A DNA stretch of 64,000 nucleotides from Begonia masoniana (Eukaryota; Streptophyta; Magnoliopsida; Cucurbitales; Begoniaceae): contig CM039502.1 in assembly GCA_022432975.1 (NCBI GenBank), positions 75,101,286 to 75,165,285 on the forward strand. The letters are read 5' to 3'. Under the pieces are notes generated by a model. It did no database searches. It was not told where the DNA came from and was given only the letters and a program-made list of their open reading frames with translations. Shown one piece after another: positions 37,606 through 48,925 of this stretch; positions within the stretch are counted from its first letter, which is position 1; each line of letters begins with the position of its first letter. Position numbers and translations under genes: made by a program.

Positions 37606-38069
37606 CGGATAGAGTATTGATTTTGGCTTGTTTTAATTCTGTTTTCTTGTGTGGTTTACTGGAAAAGTAGAAATTTTGTTCTGTAAGAAAGTGTGTTTAT
37701 GGTTTTATGGTGTTTTTGGAATCTTTTTGGTGTGATCTTAGGTTGAAGAAAGTAGAAGAATATGAAAGCAGAAGGGAGGAATCAGAAAAGGAAAATCTTT
37801 GTGTGAGTTCCGAAGCTAAGGAATAAGATAATATCTTGACGTATAAGAACCTTTGTTTTCACAGAGATTCCTAATTTACCTGATTCTTGTGGGTAGCAGC
37901 AGATTCCCGACTTCATATTCTGGATATATTCGTAATTTCCTCATGGAAAAAGCTGAGTTATGGGTAATTTCATTGCACATAAATAAAATTTTTAAGTAGA
38001 TTTTTTGCAATTTGGAAGTCAAAATGTTCCGGCAAAATCCGTTATTTTTAAATAAATAATATTTTTTAA
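37606..38069 (+). other. 3' flank / likely 3' UTR of bHLH gene
   Basis: AT-rich sequence after the stop; the 3' UTR probably ends within it. Nothing else seen before the Mutator-like MITE. Confidence 0.45.
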
Positions 38070-38078
38070 TAAATTTTA

Positions 38079-39447
38079 AGGAAAAATGTAAAATAAACAT
38101 AGATATTTAAGAAATAAGCAAAAAAAAGAAAACATCTTTGAGTTTAGGCAAAAAAAAGGAAAGATATTTGAGAAATAGACTAAAAAAAGAAAACTAGCGG
38201 TTTTTTGCTTCAGGCACGGCGAGAGGTCGGCTGGTCCGATCGGACCAGCCGGCCTCCACTTATTTATATTAAAAAATTGGACCAGTCGGCCTCCACTTAT
38301 TTTTATTAAAAAATAATGGGGAGGCCGGCTGTATTTTTTTAATAAAAAATGGGGAGAGTCCGGCTGGTCCGATAACCAGCATGCCTCCCATATTTTTTTA
38401 AATAAAAAATGGGGAGAGGCCTCAGTCCGATTGGACCAAAGGCTGCTCCCCCTATAAAAAATTTATTGTTTTACTTATTTTTAATTTTATTTTTTATATT
38501 ATATAAATTTTAAAAAAATAAAAAATAAATAAATTAACATTATTTGAAAATAATTACAACAGTCACTTGCATCATAATTAATAATAGTTAATTATTGAAT
38601 TCTTAACTACCCTCGCACAACTGTGAGAATCGATAAAAATCTTTATTTCATAGATTTGCCGGCCTCTCAAAATATTTTAATAAAAAAAACCGAGAGGCTT
38701 GCTGGTTCGATCGGACTAGCCGGCCTCTGCCCCAATATAAAAATTCCCTTCCCCAGTTCAAATTCACACCTCCAAGCATCTCTCTAATATTCTCTCTCGA
38801 ATATTTTCTTACTCCGATGATATTTTTCCTCGTTCCGAACGAAAGGTAAAATTTTTTGTGAAGAAATATCAATGAGTTTTTATTTGGGAAAAAAATGAAA
38901 TTGTATACAGGAAATTAAAGATGAAATAAGTGAATATTTGTTGCAAAATGGTTATGGCATCAAATTCCATCACTGCGACAAATGATGACTGACGGCTAAA
39001 TGCGTAGAAGGTTGTGCATGGCGAGTGCATGCGTCGCGGATGGAAAACGAGCAAATCTATGAAATAAAGAGTTTTATTGATTCTCACAGCTGTACGAGGA
39101 TATTTGAGAATCTAATAATTAATCGTTATTAATTATGATGCAAGTGACTGTTGTAATTATTTTCAAATAATGTTAATTTATTTTTTTTATTTTTTTTTAA
39201 ATTTATATAATATAAAAAATAAGTAAAACAATAAATTTTTTATAAGGAGAGCAGCCTCTGGTCCAATCGGACTGAGGCCTCTTCCCGATTTGACCAACCG
39301 ACCTCTCGCTGTGCCTGAAGCAAAAAACTGCCAAGTTTTTCTTTTTTTGCCTATTTTTCAAACATCTTTCTTTTTTTGCCTAAACTCAAAGATGTTTCCT
39401 TTTTTTGCCTATTTCTTAAACATCTATGTTTATTTTGCATTTTTCCC
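38079..39447. mobile_element. Mutator-like non-autonomous element with long inverted repeats
   Basis: 1369 bp flanked by a perfect 9-bp target duplication TAAATTTTA (38070-38078 and 39448-39456), the Mutator signature. Ends are AGGAAAAATG and CATTTTTCCC, extending into arms of about 0.4-0.5 kb. The arms are built of AAAAAAAGAAA blocks, a GCTTCAGGCAC block, and GGCCGGCTGGTCCGA-type repeats. The right arm and loop include captured transposase sequence (38920-39110), part of which recurs inverted in the left arm. No open transposase, so it moved with a partner's enzyme. Confidence 0.9.
38920..39110 (+). pseudogene. Captured Mutator-like transposase fragment
   Basis: The forward strand reads, with two stops, NGYGIKFHHCDK, a CVEGCAWRVHASRM block and IYEIKSFIDSHSCTR. 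These match blocks at the same order in the transposase N-terminus at 11348-11740 (NGYEIKF, CEDGC-RLHGSKM, FQIKSFNDSHNC) but are clearly diverged. It is the DNA-binding region only, inside the MITE loop and right arm. Confidence 0.7.
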
Positions 39448-39456
39448 TAAATTTTA

Positions 39457-40514
39457 TACATTATTGAAGGTCAAATTGTTTGGTGTTGACTTGAATAGTT
39501 GAAATTTGTTAATGTTTGGTCATATAAGATTTTTTTGTCAAATGGGTAAGAATTGAGAGTTACCGCATAGTTTAAAATCTTAAAATAATATTAAGGTTCA
39601 GACAACATTTAGATTTCCGCCAAATATAAATAAATTAATTATTTTAAAAAATATTTTTAGTAGGAAGACTTGGTGAAGTAAATAGTGGTTGATAATATAA
39701 TCTTTGGTCATGATTTCCGATATGAGTACTTTGGTCTACATGAAATTTGTAGTTGGAAGTAAAGTACTAATTTTCTTGTTAATATTGAATTTGATGTTCA
39801 TCAATTTCGCAACATTTTCTTACAAAATTTTGTTAAAGCATCTATAACTATATGAAATAAAACAAAAATAAAATAAATTTTTTATTTTAAAAAGGGGCTG
39901 AAGCCCCCCTTATTACTCGGTAGAACGCGAGAGAGAGAGAAAGGGGAGAGGACCAAGAGAGTGGATTTCGGCCTTTTAGCGTCTCATTCATGCTTTTGAG
40001 ACATCAATTTTCGAGTTCTATCAATGTTCTTCAAGAGTATACGGATTTCAAACTTCTGTTTCGTTCATTTTCATGTTTTGAGTTCGAAAACTCAAAATAT
40101 TGTTGGTTGAAATCATTGTATATTGGTCGTTTAAGAGTTCTAAGTTTGTTGATATGATTTTTCTATCGAGTTTTTGGGTTAAATCACAAGAAATCGGAGT
40201 TTTTCTGATTTGACCGGCGGAGAAACGCGTTGCAAACTAGTTCTGAAGAGATAAATCACCTCTATTACTTCGCCGGTTCGTAGCTCACATTTTACGGTCG
40301 ACGGAATCCCTCTATGCTTCAGCTGCAACAACCGGTACTCACCCTTTCAACAGTTTGCTCAGCAAGTTGCTTCTCTCTCGGCGTTATTCCTATTATTCCC
40401 AAAAGCACACACACACTTCTTATTTGCAAGAACAGCAACCTGAAGCAGAGAAGACTTTCTTCAATAATGGACCAAGGCCATTATGGATCCGAGCCCATAC
40501 ATTAGGCCCGGATC
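39457..40514. other. Intergenic DNA left of copia element
   Basis: AT-rich to about 39890, then a GA-rich stretch (39928-39955) and T-rich sequence. The part 40310-40514 may be the 3' untranslated end or LTR of the copia element, but I cannot match it to sequence right of 44514. No gene supported. Confidence 0.4.
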
Positions 40515-41075
40515 TCAACAAAGTTCCCTTACAGGACGTGTGGGCTCCGACAAACCCGTTCTTCGCCGACAAACCTCGAGATTCTCCTTTGACAAAGGCT
40601 TCATCAACATATCTAAATTGTTCTCACTAGTGTTCACTTTTGCCAAGTGTAACTGCTTCGTTACGAGTAAATCTCGAACCCAATGATACCTCACATCAAT
40701 ATGCTTGGACCTGGAATGAAACGACGAATTCTTGGAGAGTTGGATAGCACTCTGGCTATCGCTGAACACAATGTACTTCTTTTGGTGTAAACCCAAGTCC
40801 TCAAGGAATCTCCTCATCCACAAAGCCTCCTTGTAACCCTCAGTAATAGCAATGTACTTGGCTTCTATGGTGGACAGCGCAACGCACTCTTGCAACTTTG
40901 ATTGCCAAGACACGACTGCCCTTGAAAAAGTCATCAAGAATTCTGAAACAGACTTCCTGGAATCAACGTCACCGGCCATATCTGAGTCGGTATAACAAAC
41001 TAGCATAGGATCACTGCTACTGAAACACAAACACAACCTGGAAGTACCTCGGAGATATCTGAGTATCGACTTCAC
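40515..41075 (-). pseudogene. Copia RNase H
   Basis: 186 codons. It includes LRYLRGTSRLCLCF, YTDSDMAGDVDSRKSVSEFLMTF, WQSKLQECVALSTIEAKYIA and MRRFLEDLGL, then SKHIDVRYHWVRDLL. This is the typical copia RNase H with its conserved Asp and Glu and the STAEAEY-like motif (here STIEAKY). It is preceded on the minus strand by a stop separating it from RT. Confidence 0.88.
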
Positions 41076-41147
41076 TGCTTCCCAGTGTTTTTTGCCAGGA
41101 TTAGAGAGGAACAGGCTAACTACTCTAACAGAATGAGCAATATTGGG

Positions 41148-41960
41148 TCAAGTACAAACCATGACATACATCAAACTGCTAACTGCATATGCATAATGAA
41201 CTCTACTCATATTTGTCTTGTCTTTCTCACTTGTAGGACATAGCTCCAGATTGAGCTTGAAGTGATCTGCAAGTAGAGAACACACAACTTTGGCCTTGCT
41301 CATGTTGAACCTTTTAAGTACCTTCTCGATGTAGTTTTCCTGAGACAACTAAAGTTTCTCATTCTTTTTATCACGAAAGATCTTCATACCAAGTATTTTC
41401 TTCGCCACACCCAGGTCTTTCATCGTAAAGGACTTGGTCAGCTCTTCTTTTAACTTAGTTATCTTGCTTGTATCACGGCCTATGATATACGTATCGTCAA
41501 CATACAAGAGAAGAATAACGAAGTCATCATTGGAATACCTCTTGATGAACACACAATGGTATGACGATGTCCGGCTGTACCAGTGACTCACCATGAAAGA
41601 GTCAAACTTCTTGACCACTATCGTGGAACTTGTTTGATGCCATACAAGCTCTTCTTCAACTTGCACACAAGTTGCTCTTTTCCTTTGACTTTGAATCCCT
41701 CAGGCTACTCCATGTAGATCTCTTCCTCCAAGTCACCATGAAGAAATGCAGTTTTTACATCAAGTTGCTCGATCTCCAAATTCAAACGCGCAGCTAAACC
41801 AAGAGCAACTCGAATCGAGGACATTTTCACCACCAGTGAGAATATTTCTTTAAAGTCGATTCCTTTCTTCTAATTGTGCCCCTTAACAACTAACTGAGTC
41901 TTGTACTTTGACTATGAGCTATCATTTTCAGTCTTTAACCTGTAGATCCATCTATTCTTG
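41148..41960 (-). pseudogene. Copia reverse transcriptase
   Basis: Frames at 41148-41348 (LSQENYIEKVLKRFNMSKAK, YAVSSLMYVMVCT) and 41349-41666, plus broken segments to about 41960, cover RT. The active-site string LLLYVDDTYIIG is intact near 41480-41515, followed by FTMKDLGVAKKILGMKI. Stops and frameshifts lie at about 41347, 41670 and beyond. Confidence 0.88.
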
Positions 41961-42509
41961 AGAGCTTTCTTGCCTTAAGGTAATTTCACCAAGTCATACG
42001 TGTGATTCTCGTGAAGAGATTGCATCTCCTCTTCCATGACTTTCAACCACTCTTTCTTCTCATTAATGGAAGTCGCCTATTGGTAAGTATCTAGCTCTCC
42101 AGCATTTGTGAGTATCACATACTCATATGAGGTTATCTCATTGAAGGGCGCCGCTCTTTAGTGGATCTTCTCAAAGAAAGTTCATCTGGCAACTCTTGAA
42201 CCTCTTCTTCGACTTGCTCAGTCGGTTCAATATTATCAGCAGTGGCGACTTTGCCAATTGCGAGACAGATATCATGCTCCGGCTCCGCTCTCCCTTGATC
42301 AAAATGCTCTGGAGGTGTAGAAATTTGATCTAAATCAATCAAATCATCACTGTACCTATCTGCCATTTATGTCTTATCGATGTCTTTGATGCCTTGGTCT
42401 TCCACGAACACGACATCTCTGCTTATGAAAAATTTTTTCTTTACTGGATCATAGAACCTGTAGCCAAACTCATCAAGACCATAGTCGATCAACACACACG
42501 GCCCTGTCT

Positions 42510-43369
42510 TCATATCGATCTATGACTGCTCGTCTTTTGGAATGTGAACAAAGCATTGCACCTAAAGATGAGCAGATGATTATAAAATACTTCTTTTCTT
42601 GACCACGTTTTGTCTGGAACTTCGAAACCCAACAGAACACTCGACGTGAGATTCAAAACATGAACCACTGTACTCAAGGCTTCACCCCAAAGGGATCTCA
42701 GCAACTGTAACTGAGAAAGCAAACATCTCACTCTCTCAACAAGTGTCATGTTCATTCTCTCAGCTAAACCGTTCAACTGAGGAGTCTTCGGAGGTGTCTT
42801 TTGATGCCGAATACCATGCCCTCTGCAATACTCATCAAAAGGGCTGCAGTACTCACCTCCATTATCTATTCGGATACACTTGAGCTTCACACTTGTTTCT
42901 CTTTCAACCTGAGCATGAAACTGCTTGAAGACGTCTAACACTTGATCTTTTGACTTCAACAGATACACTCAAATCTTCCTTGAATGATCGTCGATGAAAG
43001 TCACAAAGTAAAGAGCACCATCAAGTGTTCTTGTCTTCATTGGACCGCACACATCAGAGTAGACAAAGTCAAGTATGCTCAGTTTTCGCGAGTGAGGAGC
43101 TCTCTTGAAGGCTATTCGAGTCTGTTTGCCTGCCAAACAATGAGCACACTGTTTAGAGAGCCTCCTTTTATACTTGATAACAGATTCTTCTTGGCTAGAA
43201 TCATCAATCCCTTCTCGCTCATATGGCTAAGCCGGTTGTGCCAAAGATCTACCACGCTCTCATGGTCCACCGTATGGACTATGGAATCTGCGATCTTCGC
43301 ATGAATCACATACAATGAGGAGCATTTTTTTACCCTCGCCACAATCAAAGAGCCTTGGTGAGCCTCCAT
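42510..43369 (-). pseudogene. Copia integrase with GAG-pre-integrase region
   Basis: 43369-43112 has LWHNRLSHMSEKGLMIL, the zinc-finger start before integrase. 42968-42510 has FKQFHAQVERET, IRIDNGGEYCS and TPQLNGLAERMNMTLVERVRCLL, which include the second Asp and the Glu of the DDE triad. A frameshift and stop between 42968 and 43110 break the region with the first Asp. The variable region between integrase and RT is at 42133-42366. Confidence 0.87.
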
Positions 43370-44514
43370 TTTTCATCACGAAAGGTATTGCAAAATCCTT
43401 CGTTGTCGAGCTTGCCGGTCGAGATCAAATTCATGCAGATGTCATGGATGTGCTTCACACCTCTCAAAACCAAGGTGTTGCCATTGTCGGTCTCCAAACA
43501 CACGTCTCCCATACCAATGGCTTTTGCAATGCCATCATTTCTCATCCTTACACTTCCAAAGTCATCAGAAGTGTATGACGTGAAGAAATTCCTCCGCAAA
43601 GTGGCATGTATCCAAGCGCCATTATCGATCACCCAACTCGTATCTTGGGGAGTGAGATTGACGACGTCTCCGTCGTACACAATAAAGAACTCCTCGGTGG
43701 CCGTGGCTACATTCTTGTCTATATCATCCACTTCGGTCTTCTTTTCCTTTCCCTTGGCATTCGGATTTTCTCGAAGAAACTTTCGACAAAATCTCTTGAT
43801 GTGTCTCTTCTTGCCACAATGATGACACTCAAAATTTACATATTTTTCTGACTTGCTTTGATTTCGGTTTCTGTTGCTCGCACCTTTGCTTTGACTCATC
43901 CCCCTATTTTTGATGATTAGGACGTCTAACTGTGAAGAAGAAGAACCGGTCGACTTTCTTCTCATCTCCTTATTCAAAACACTACTCTTGACTACATCCA
44001 TAGCCAAAACACCATCCGAGGCTGAGTTGGACAACGACATTCTGAACTTCTCCCACGAGTCCGGTAAGGTTCCAAGAAGCATCAATCCCTAGACCTCTTC
44101 ATCGGACTTGATTTTCATTCCAGCCAACTGATTGATAACTTCCTGAAATGTATTCAAGTGATCGGTCATTGCTTTTTCATTTTGGTACTTCAACCCTAGA
44201 AGCTGTTTGATAAAAAATAACTTGTTATTGCCAGTCTTCCGAGCATATAACTTCTCAAGATTTTTCCACAAGCTCCGAACGTTCTTTTCCTCACTGACAT
44301 GGTTGAGGACGTTATTATCCACCCAGTGCCGAATGTAACCGCACACTTGATGATGACACAATTTCCATTCGAAGTAAGATTTATTTGCTGGCTTTGCATC
44401 AGTAAACACGGGCAAATAATAGTCTTTCACATAGAGAAGATCTTTCATCTTCCCTTTCCACACATGATAGTTAGAGTCATTCAACGTAACCATCCAGCTC
44501 GAATTACTCTCCAT
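43345..44514 (-). pseudogene. Copia gag and protease
   Basis: The gag frame starts at ATG 44514 (LNDSNYHVWKGKMKDLL, LWKNLEKLYARKT) and meets a stop at 44089. The next frame (44085-43345) has the rest of gag, one CCHC knuckle CHHCGKKRHIKRFC, and the protease motif WVIDNGAWIHAT. In active copia proteases this is D-S/T-G-A/C-S/T; here Ser is Asn and the last position is Trp, so the protease is damaged as well. Confidence 0.87.
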
Positions 44515-45103
44515 GATTCAAACACGGCACTCGGACGACAACAAAACAAATAGCCAAACCAGCAAAACTCAATAAAGTACACAGCTTTATGGTTCACAAA
44601 ACACAGCTTCACACACAGAAAACTAGCAAAGCACACAGCTTCGCGGTTTGCAAATCGAAATTCCTCCTTCACTCACGTTGGCAGTAGGACAGAGCGTGCG
44701 TCGGCAATCTATGAAAAACTTTAACTGTTTTGTTGAAGAACTAAATAGCAAACTCAAGAAAACAGAAACCTTTCATGCTTCTGTTGAAGAACTAAATAGC
44801 AAACAATACCAAAAACCAAAAACAACAGAAAATTGACCTTCGTCGTGCTTCCCTTGTGTAGCAACGCATAAGATAGACTCTGAGAATGAGGGGGGGATGA
44901 ATGGTGGAGGCGCAGTGATTCTGTATGCGGGTAACACTTCGGAGAACGAGCAGAACTCTGCTTCAGATCGACACAGCAGCGCCGTGCTGCTCTATGCGAG
45001 TTTCTTCTGTTCGTGATTCTTCACTGTCGGCGATAGACAGCGACAAACTCTTTTGAACGTAAATGGCTGATCGAGGTTCGACGGAACAGCTTTGTTCTGT
45101 GCG
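44515..45103. other. Right flank of copia remnant
   Basis: Contains a short repeat of TGTTGAAGAACTAAATAGCAAAC (two copies starting near 44731 and 44783, under 60 bp apart) and otherwise unrecognised sequence. The copia 5' LTR should be here, but no primer site or LTR match is visible. Confidence 0.4.
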
Positions 45104-46956
45104 TGTAACACTCGAAATTTTCGTGTCATGATTTTTAAACACGAATCCAGAATATTAAAGTTCTACTGTCTCTTTTTATAATAGGAATTAGTATTTCTCG
45201 CTTAATGGGGGAATATTTTGGAGGTAAATCGGGGGAACTTAAGGTAAGGCAACTCCTCTTTGGTAACATTTTAGCTAGAAAGCTAGGTTAAGTGGCAAAA
45301 TGGTAATTGAGGAAGTTAATGTTAGTATTTAAAGGTAAAACCTCCCTCTCATTTCCATCCAGCCGACTCCTCTCTCTTTCTCTACGATTTCTCCTTCCCT
45401 TCAGCGACTTCCCTTTCGCGCAGCCACGGCTTCCTAGCAACCGATTCTTCCTCCTCCGTTTTCTTCAAGATTCAATCCCTAAGTAAGATTCTAAGTATTA
45501 TGGACGGTTAACCTTCGATTTTGGAATTCATATTGGTTCAGGTTTGAAGTTCTAAGGCTTGGAAATGTTAGAGTAATGTTAGTATTTATGGGACTGTTCG
45601 TATCATTGGCTTAGATGTTGGAATGTTAGTTTAAACTGTTGGTAGTCGAAGGTTTAAGTGTCATTAATGTAGGTGGAAATAAACTATGCACACAAGGTGA
45701 GATTAGCTGAATTTCTAGGAGATTTTCTTAGTTAGGATTTTGCTAGTTTTGAACTCGGTCTAATTAGGATTGATTTTTAACATTGAAATATGAAATGTTC
45801 TAGGTGGAAAAGACTTCAAGTGAAGGCACGACATTGCTGAGGAGTCCAGATAAGTGAGTGTGTTAGGGACCCGGCCATTAGGGCCCTACATCACAAGGAT
45901 ACTAGGATTGTGGTTTTGGTGATTTGTTTGATGTCTATGATCCGTTGAGTGTTATGCTGTGATAAGTATAGTTTCATGACATGTTATACGATGATGGTTT
46001 GCTTCCTGTAGTGTAATGTTCTCTTACTCATTCATGTACATGCATCATGTTTCCTCCACTGATACACGAAAATATTTTACATGTATGATTTATGTAAAGA
46101 ATTGAAAAGAAGAGACTAAGATTATGAAATGTATGTAATGATTAAGTGAGGGTTGGAGTGGTCTGGCCATGTCACTGTCCATGCAATGGACCAAGATTAC
46201 TGTTCGTGAGGACCATGTACACGCACTCTGTCTACCTTCCAGCACGATCCGCTCATTAATCCATGTTATGTGAACGATGAACAAGAACATGATTCCCATG
46301 ATAAGATCAAGAACACGAATATGAACATGACCCCCATGATCTGAATAAAGAATGTGAACATGATTTTATTAAGTATGTATTCATGAGCACTTATGTATGT
46401 GTTGCACTCCTTACTAAGCATTAGGCTTATAGTTTAAACCTTATGATGTTGGTGACGAGTTTGGAGGTGAGGACCTCAAACCAAATGAAGATGTTTAAGT
46501 CTGGTTGCTTGATGGTGCTCAATGCGGGATTTGTGGCTGGGCGGCGATTTGACCCATGGATGGTGCTCCTAGTTAGTTATGGTATAAGACGTTGATAAAG
46601 AAATATAAGTAGAAAAGAATTTTTATATGTTAACAAGTATTTGACTTATTCAGTACATGTTTAAGCTCTAAGAATATTTATTATTAAAGAATTTTCCTTC
46701 TGTGTTAAGTTTTCCGCTACGAGTTTATGTCGAGGTTAACGGTGTGTGATGACCCGGATCTGTAAGTATGGTACGATGGCTGCATGAACCGGAACCCGGA
46801 TGGCGGTACGTCCTCGCGGGCGAACCGGAAGGTGACGGGTCGTAAAAAGGGGGTCGTCACAATCCCACAGCGCTTGGGGAAGTATGTGGAAATGAAACAT
46901 ATGTAAAGAGATCCTCCCAACATAGTAAGACGCGTTTTGGAGCACAATTGGCAACG

Positions 46957-47031
46957 GATCCCATAAGAACTCCGAAGTTAAAAGTGCTTCGGCGAGAGCA
47001 ATTCCAGGTTGGGTGACCTTCCAGGAAGTTC
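46957..47031 (+). other. 5S rRNA-derived block in Cassandra LTR (copy 1, LTR 1)
   Basis: Matches the 5S rRNA run from GGATCCCATAAGAACTCCG through the A-box-like AGTTAAAAGTGCTTCGGCGAG to the C-box-like GGTTGGGTGACC. The internal Pol III promoter boxes are thus largely kept. It is not a 5S gene cluster: the 5' part of 5S is diverged. The same block recurs in LTR 2. Confidence 0.9.
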
Positions 47032-47403
47032 TCGCCAAACAAAGCCGTGAGGGGAGGATATTGGGTCACGGCCCAATCCCCAGAGCGGACAATATCTTGC
47101 TGGGAAACGAGGTCGTTACAAATGGTATCAGAGCCTGTACCCAACCAGAATTGTGGCCAACGAGGACGTTGGGCCCCCGAGGGGGGGTGATTGTGATGAC
47201 CCGGATCTGTAAGTATGGTACGATGGCTGCACGTACCGGAACCCGGATGGCGGTACGTCCGCGCGGGCGAACTGGAAGGTGACGGGTCGTAAAAAGGGGG
47301 TCGTCACAATCCCACAGCGCTTGGGGAAGTATATGGAAATGAAACATATGTAAAGAGATCCTCCCAACATAGCAAGACGCGTTTTGGAGCACAATTGGCA
47401 ACG

Positions 47404-47478
47404 GATCCCATAAGAACTCCGAAGTTAAAAGTACTTCGGCGAGAGCAATTCCAGGTTGGGTGACCTTCCGGGAAGTTC
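47404..47478 (+). other. 5S rRNA-derived block in Cassandra LTR (copy 1, LTR 2)
   Basis: Same as the block in LTR 1, with one visible change (AAGTACTTCGG instead of AAGTGCTTCGG) within the promoter region. Confidence 0.9.
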
Positions 47479-47737
47479 TCGCCAAACAAAGCCGTGAGGG
47501 GAGGATATTGGGTCACGGCCCAATCCCCAGAGCGGACAATATCTTGCTGGGAAACGGGGTCGTTACACGGTGCTTAAGTGTATGACGAATCTAGAAATAT
47601 AATTTAAATTTATGGAAGACAGGGAGTTAGCCGATCGATCGGATAAGGTGGCGATCGATCGGCGTAGTAACGTCTGTGAAGAGAGGAAAAACAGAGAGTT
47701 GGAGTTAAAAGACTAATAAGTCTGCTCAATGAGTTTG

Positions 47738-48920
47738 GACGATGTGGTTTGGTCGATGTAAAGTTTGGACGATGTAGTCTGGACGATGAGTTTGGACGAT
47801 GTGGTTTGGTCAATGTAGAGTTCGAACGATGTAGTCTGGACGATAAGTTTGGACGATGTAGTCTGGACGATGTAGAGTTTGGACGATGTAGTCTGGACGA
47901 ATGAGTTTGACGTTTTGTCAATGTAGACTCTGGACGATGTAGTCTGGACGATGAGTTTGGACGATGTGGTTTGGTCAATGTAGACTCTGGACGATGTAGT
48001 CTGGACGATGTAGTCTGGACGATGTAGTCTGGACGATGTAGTTGGACAGTGTGTTTGGACGATGTGGTTTGGTCGATGTAGAGTCTGGACGATGTAGTTT
48101 GGTCAATGTAGACTCTGGACGATGTAGTCTGGACGATGAGTTTGGACGATGTAGTTTGGTCAATGTAGACTCTGGACGATGTAGTCTGGACGATGTAGTC
48201 TGGACGATGTAGTCTGGACGATGTAGTCTGGACGATGAGTTTGGACGATGTAGTCTGGACGATGTAGTCTGGACGATGAGTTTGGACGATGTAGTCTGGA
48301 CGATGAGTTTGGACGATGTGGTTTGGTCGATGTAGAGTTTGGACGATGTAGTCTGGACGATGTAGTCTGGACGATGAGTTTGGACGATGTGGTTTGGTCG
48401 ATGTAGAGTTTGGACGATGTAGTCTGGACGATGAGTTTGGACGATGTGGTTTGGTCGATGTAGAGTTTGGACGATGTAGTCTGGACGATGTAGTCTGGAC
48501 GATGAGTTTGGACGATGTGGTTTGGTCGATGTAGAGTTTGGACGATGTGGTTTGGTCGATGTAGAGTTTGGACGATGTAGTCTGGACGATGAGTTTGGAC
48601 GATGTAGTCTGGACGATGTAGTCTGGACGATGTAGTCTGGACGATGAGTTTGGACGATGTAGTCTGGACGATGAGTTTGGACGATGTAGTTTGGTCAATG
48701 TAGACTCTGGACGATGTAGTCTGGACGATGTAGTCTGGACGATGAGTTTGGACGATGTGGTTTGGTCGATGTAGAGTCTGGACGATGAGTTTGGACGATG
48801 TAGTCTGGACGATGAGTTTGGACGATGTAGTCTGGACGATGAGTTTGGACGATGTAGTCTGGACGATGTAGTCTGGACGATGAGTTTGGACGATGTAGTC
48901 TGGACGATGTAGTTTGGCCT
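47738..48920. repeat. 13-15-bp minisatellite (GGACGATG type)
   Basis: About 1.2 kb of short units alternating among TCTGGACGATGTAG, TCTGGACGATGAGT, TTTGGACGATGTGG and TTTGGTCGATGTAGAG. It sits in the position that the 27-bp array occupies in the inverted family copy, and shares the GGTCGATGT core with it. The 362-codon frame on the minus strand is a repeat translation and not a gene. Confidence 0.93.
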
Positions 48921-48925
48921 TAATG

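Larger units (their letters stand above)
40515..44514 (-). mobile_element. Ty1/copia retrotransposon remnant (Tork/TNT1-like)
   Basis: On the minus strand the order is gag, protease, integrase, RT, RNase H, which is the copia order (integrase before RT). All domains are recognisable but broken by several stops and frameshifts. I could not find matching LTRs, a primer site or a target duplication, so the ends are unknown and the limits given are those of the coding remnants. The TNT1-like affiliation is inferred from gag and RT motifs. Confidence 0.85.
46745..47567 (+). mobile_element. Cassandra TRIM retrotransposon, copy 1
   Basis: 823 bp with two 376-bp LTRs (46745-47120, 47192-47567), a 71-bp internal region and a perfect target duplication CGGTG (46740-46744, 47568-47572). 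LTRs run TGTGATGACCC to GGTCGTTACA. The internal part has the primer site TGGTATCAGAGCC at 47123 and a G-rich tract just before the second LTR. Each LTR contains a 5S rRNA-derived block (see next entries), the hallmark of Cassandra. It has no coding capacity and is mobilised by other elements' enzymes. Confidence 0.95.
45104..48925 (+). repeat. Long gypsy-type LTR of family 'P', plus orientation
   Basis: Starts TGTAACACTCG, a usual LTR start, and matches 13567-17034 in inverted orientation through several blocks (see that entry). A TATTTAAAGG box near 45330 precedes a C/T-rich leader, as in other gypsy LTRs of this plan. A Cassandra element (46745-47567) and a minisatellite (47738-48920) lie inside. 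The 3' end is not clear: the GGGTCATGACA end of the other copy is not found after the minisatellite. So it may be truncated. Confidence 0.55.

Noticed and set aside
46957..47031. Functional 5S rRNA gene
   Set aside because: Only part of 5S is conserved and it lies in Cassandra LTRs with target duplications; no tandem 5S units.
47610..48698. 362-codon minus-strand protein
   Set aside because: Pure translation of the GGACGATG minisatellite, with no start context or non-repeat domain.
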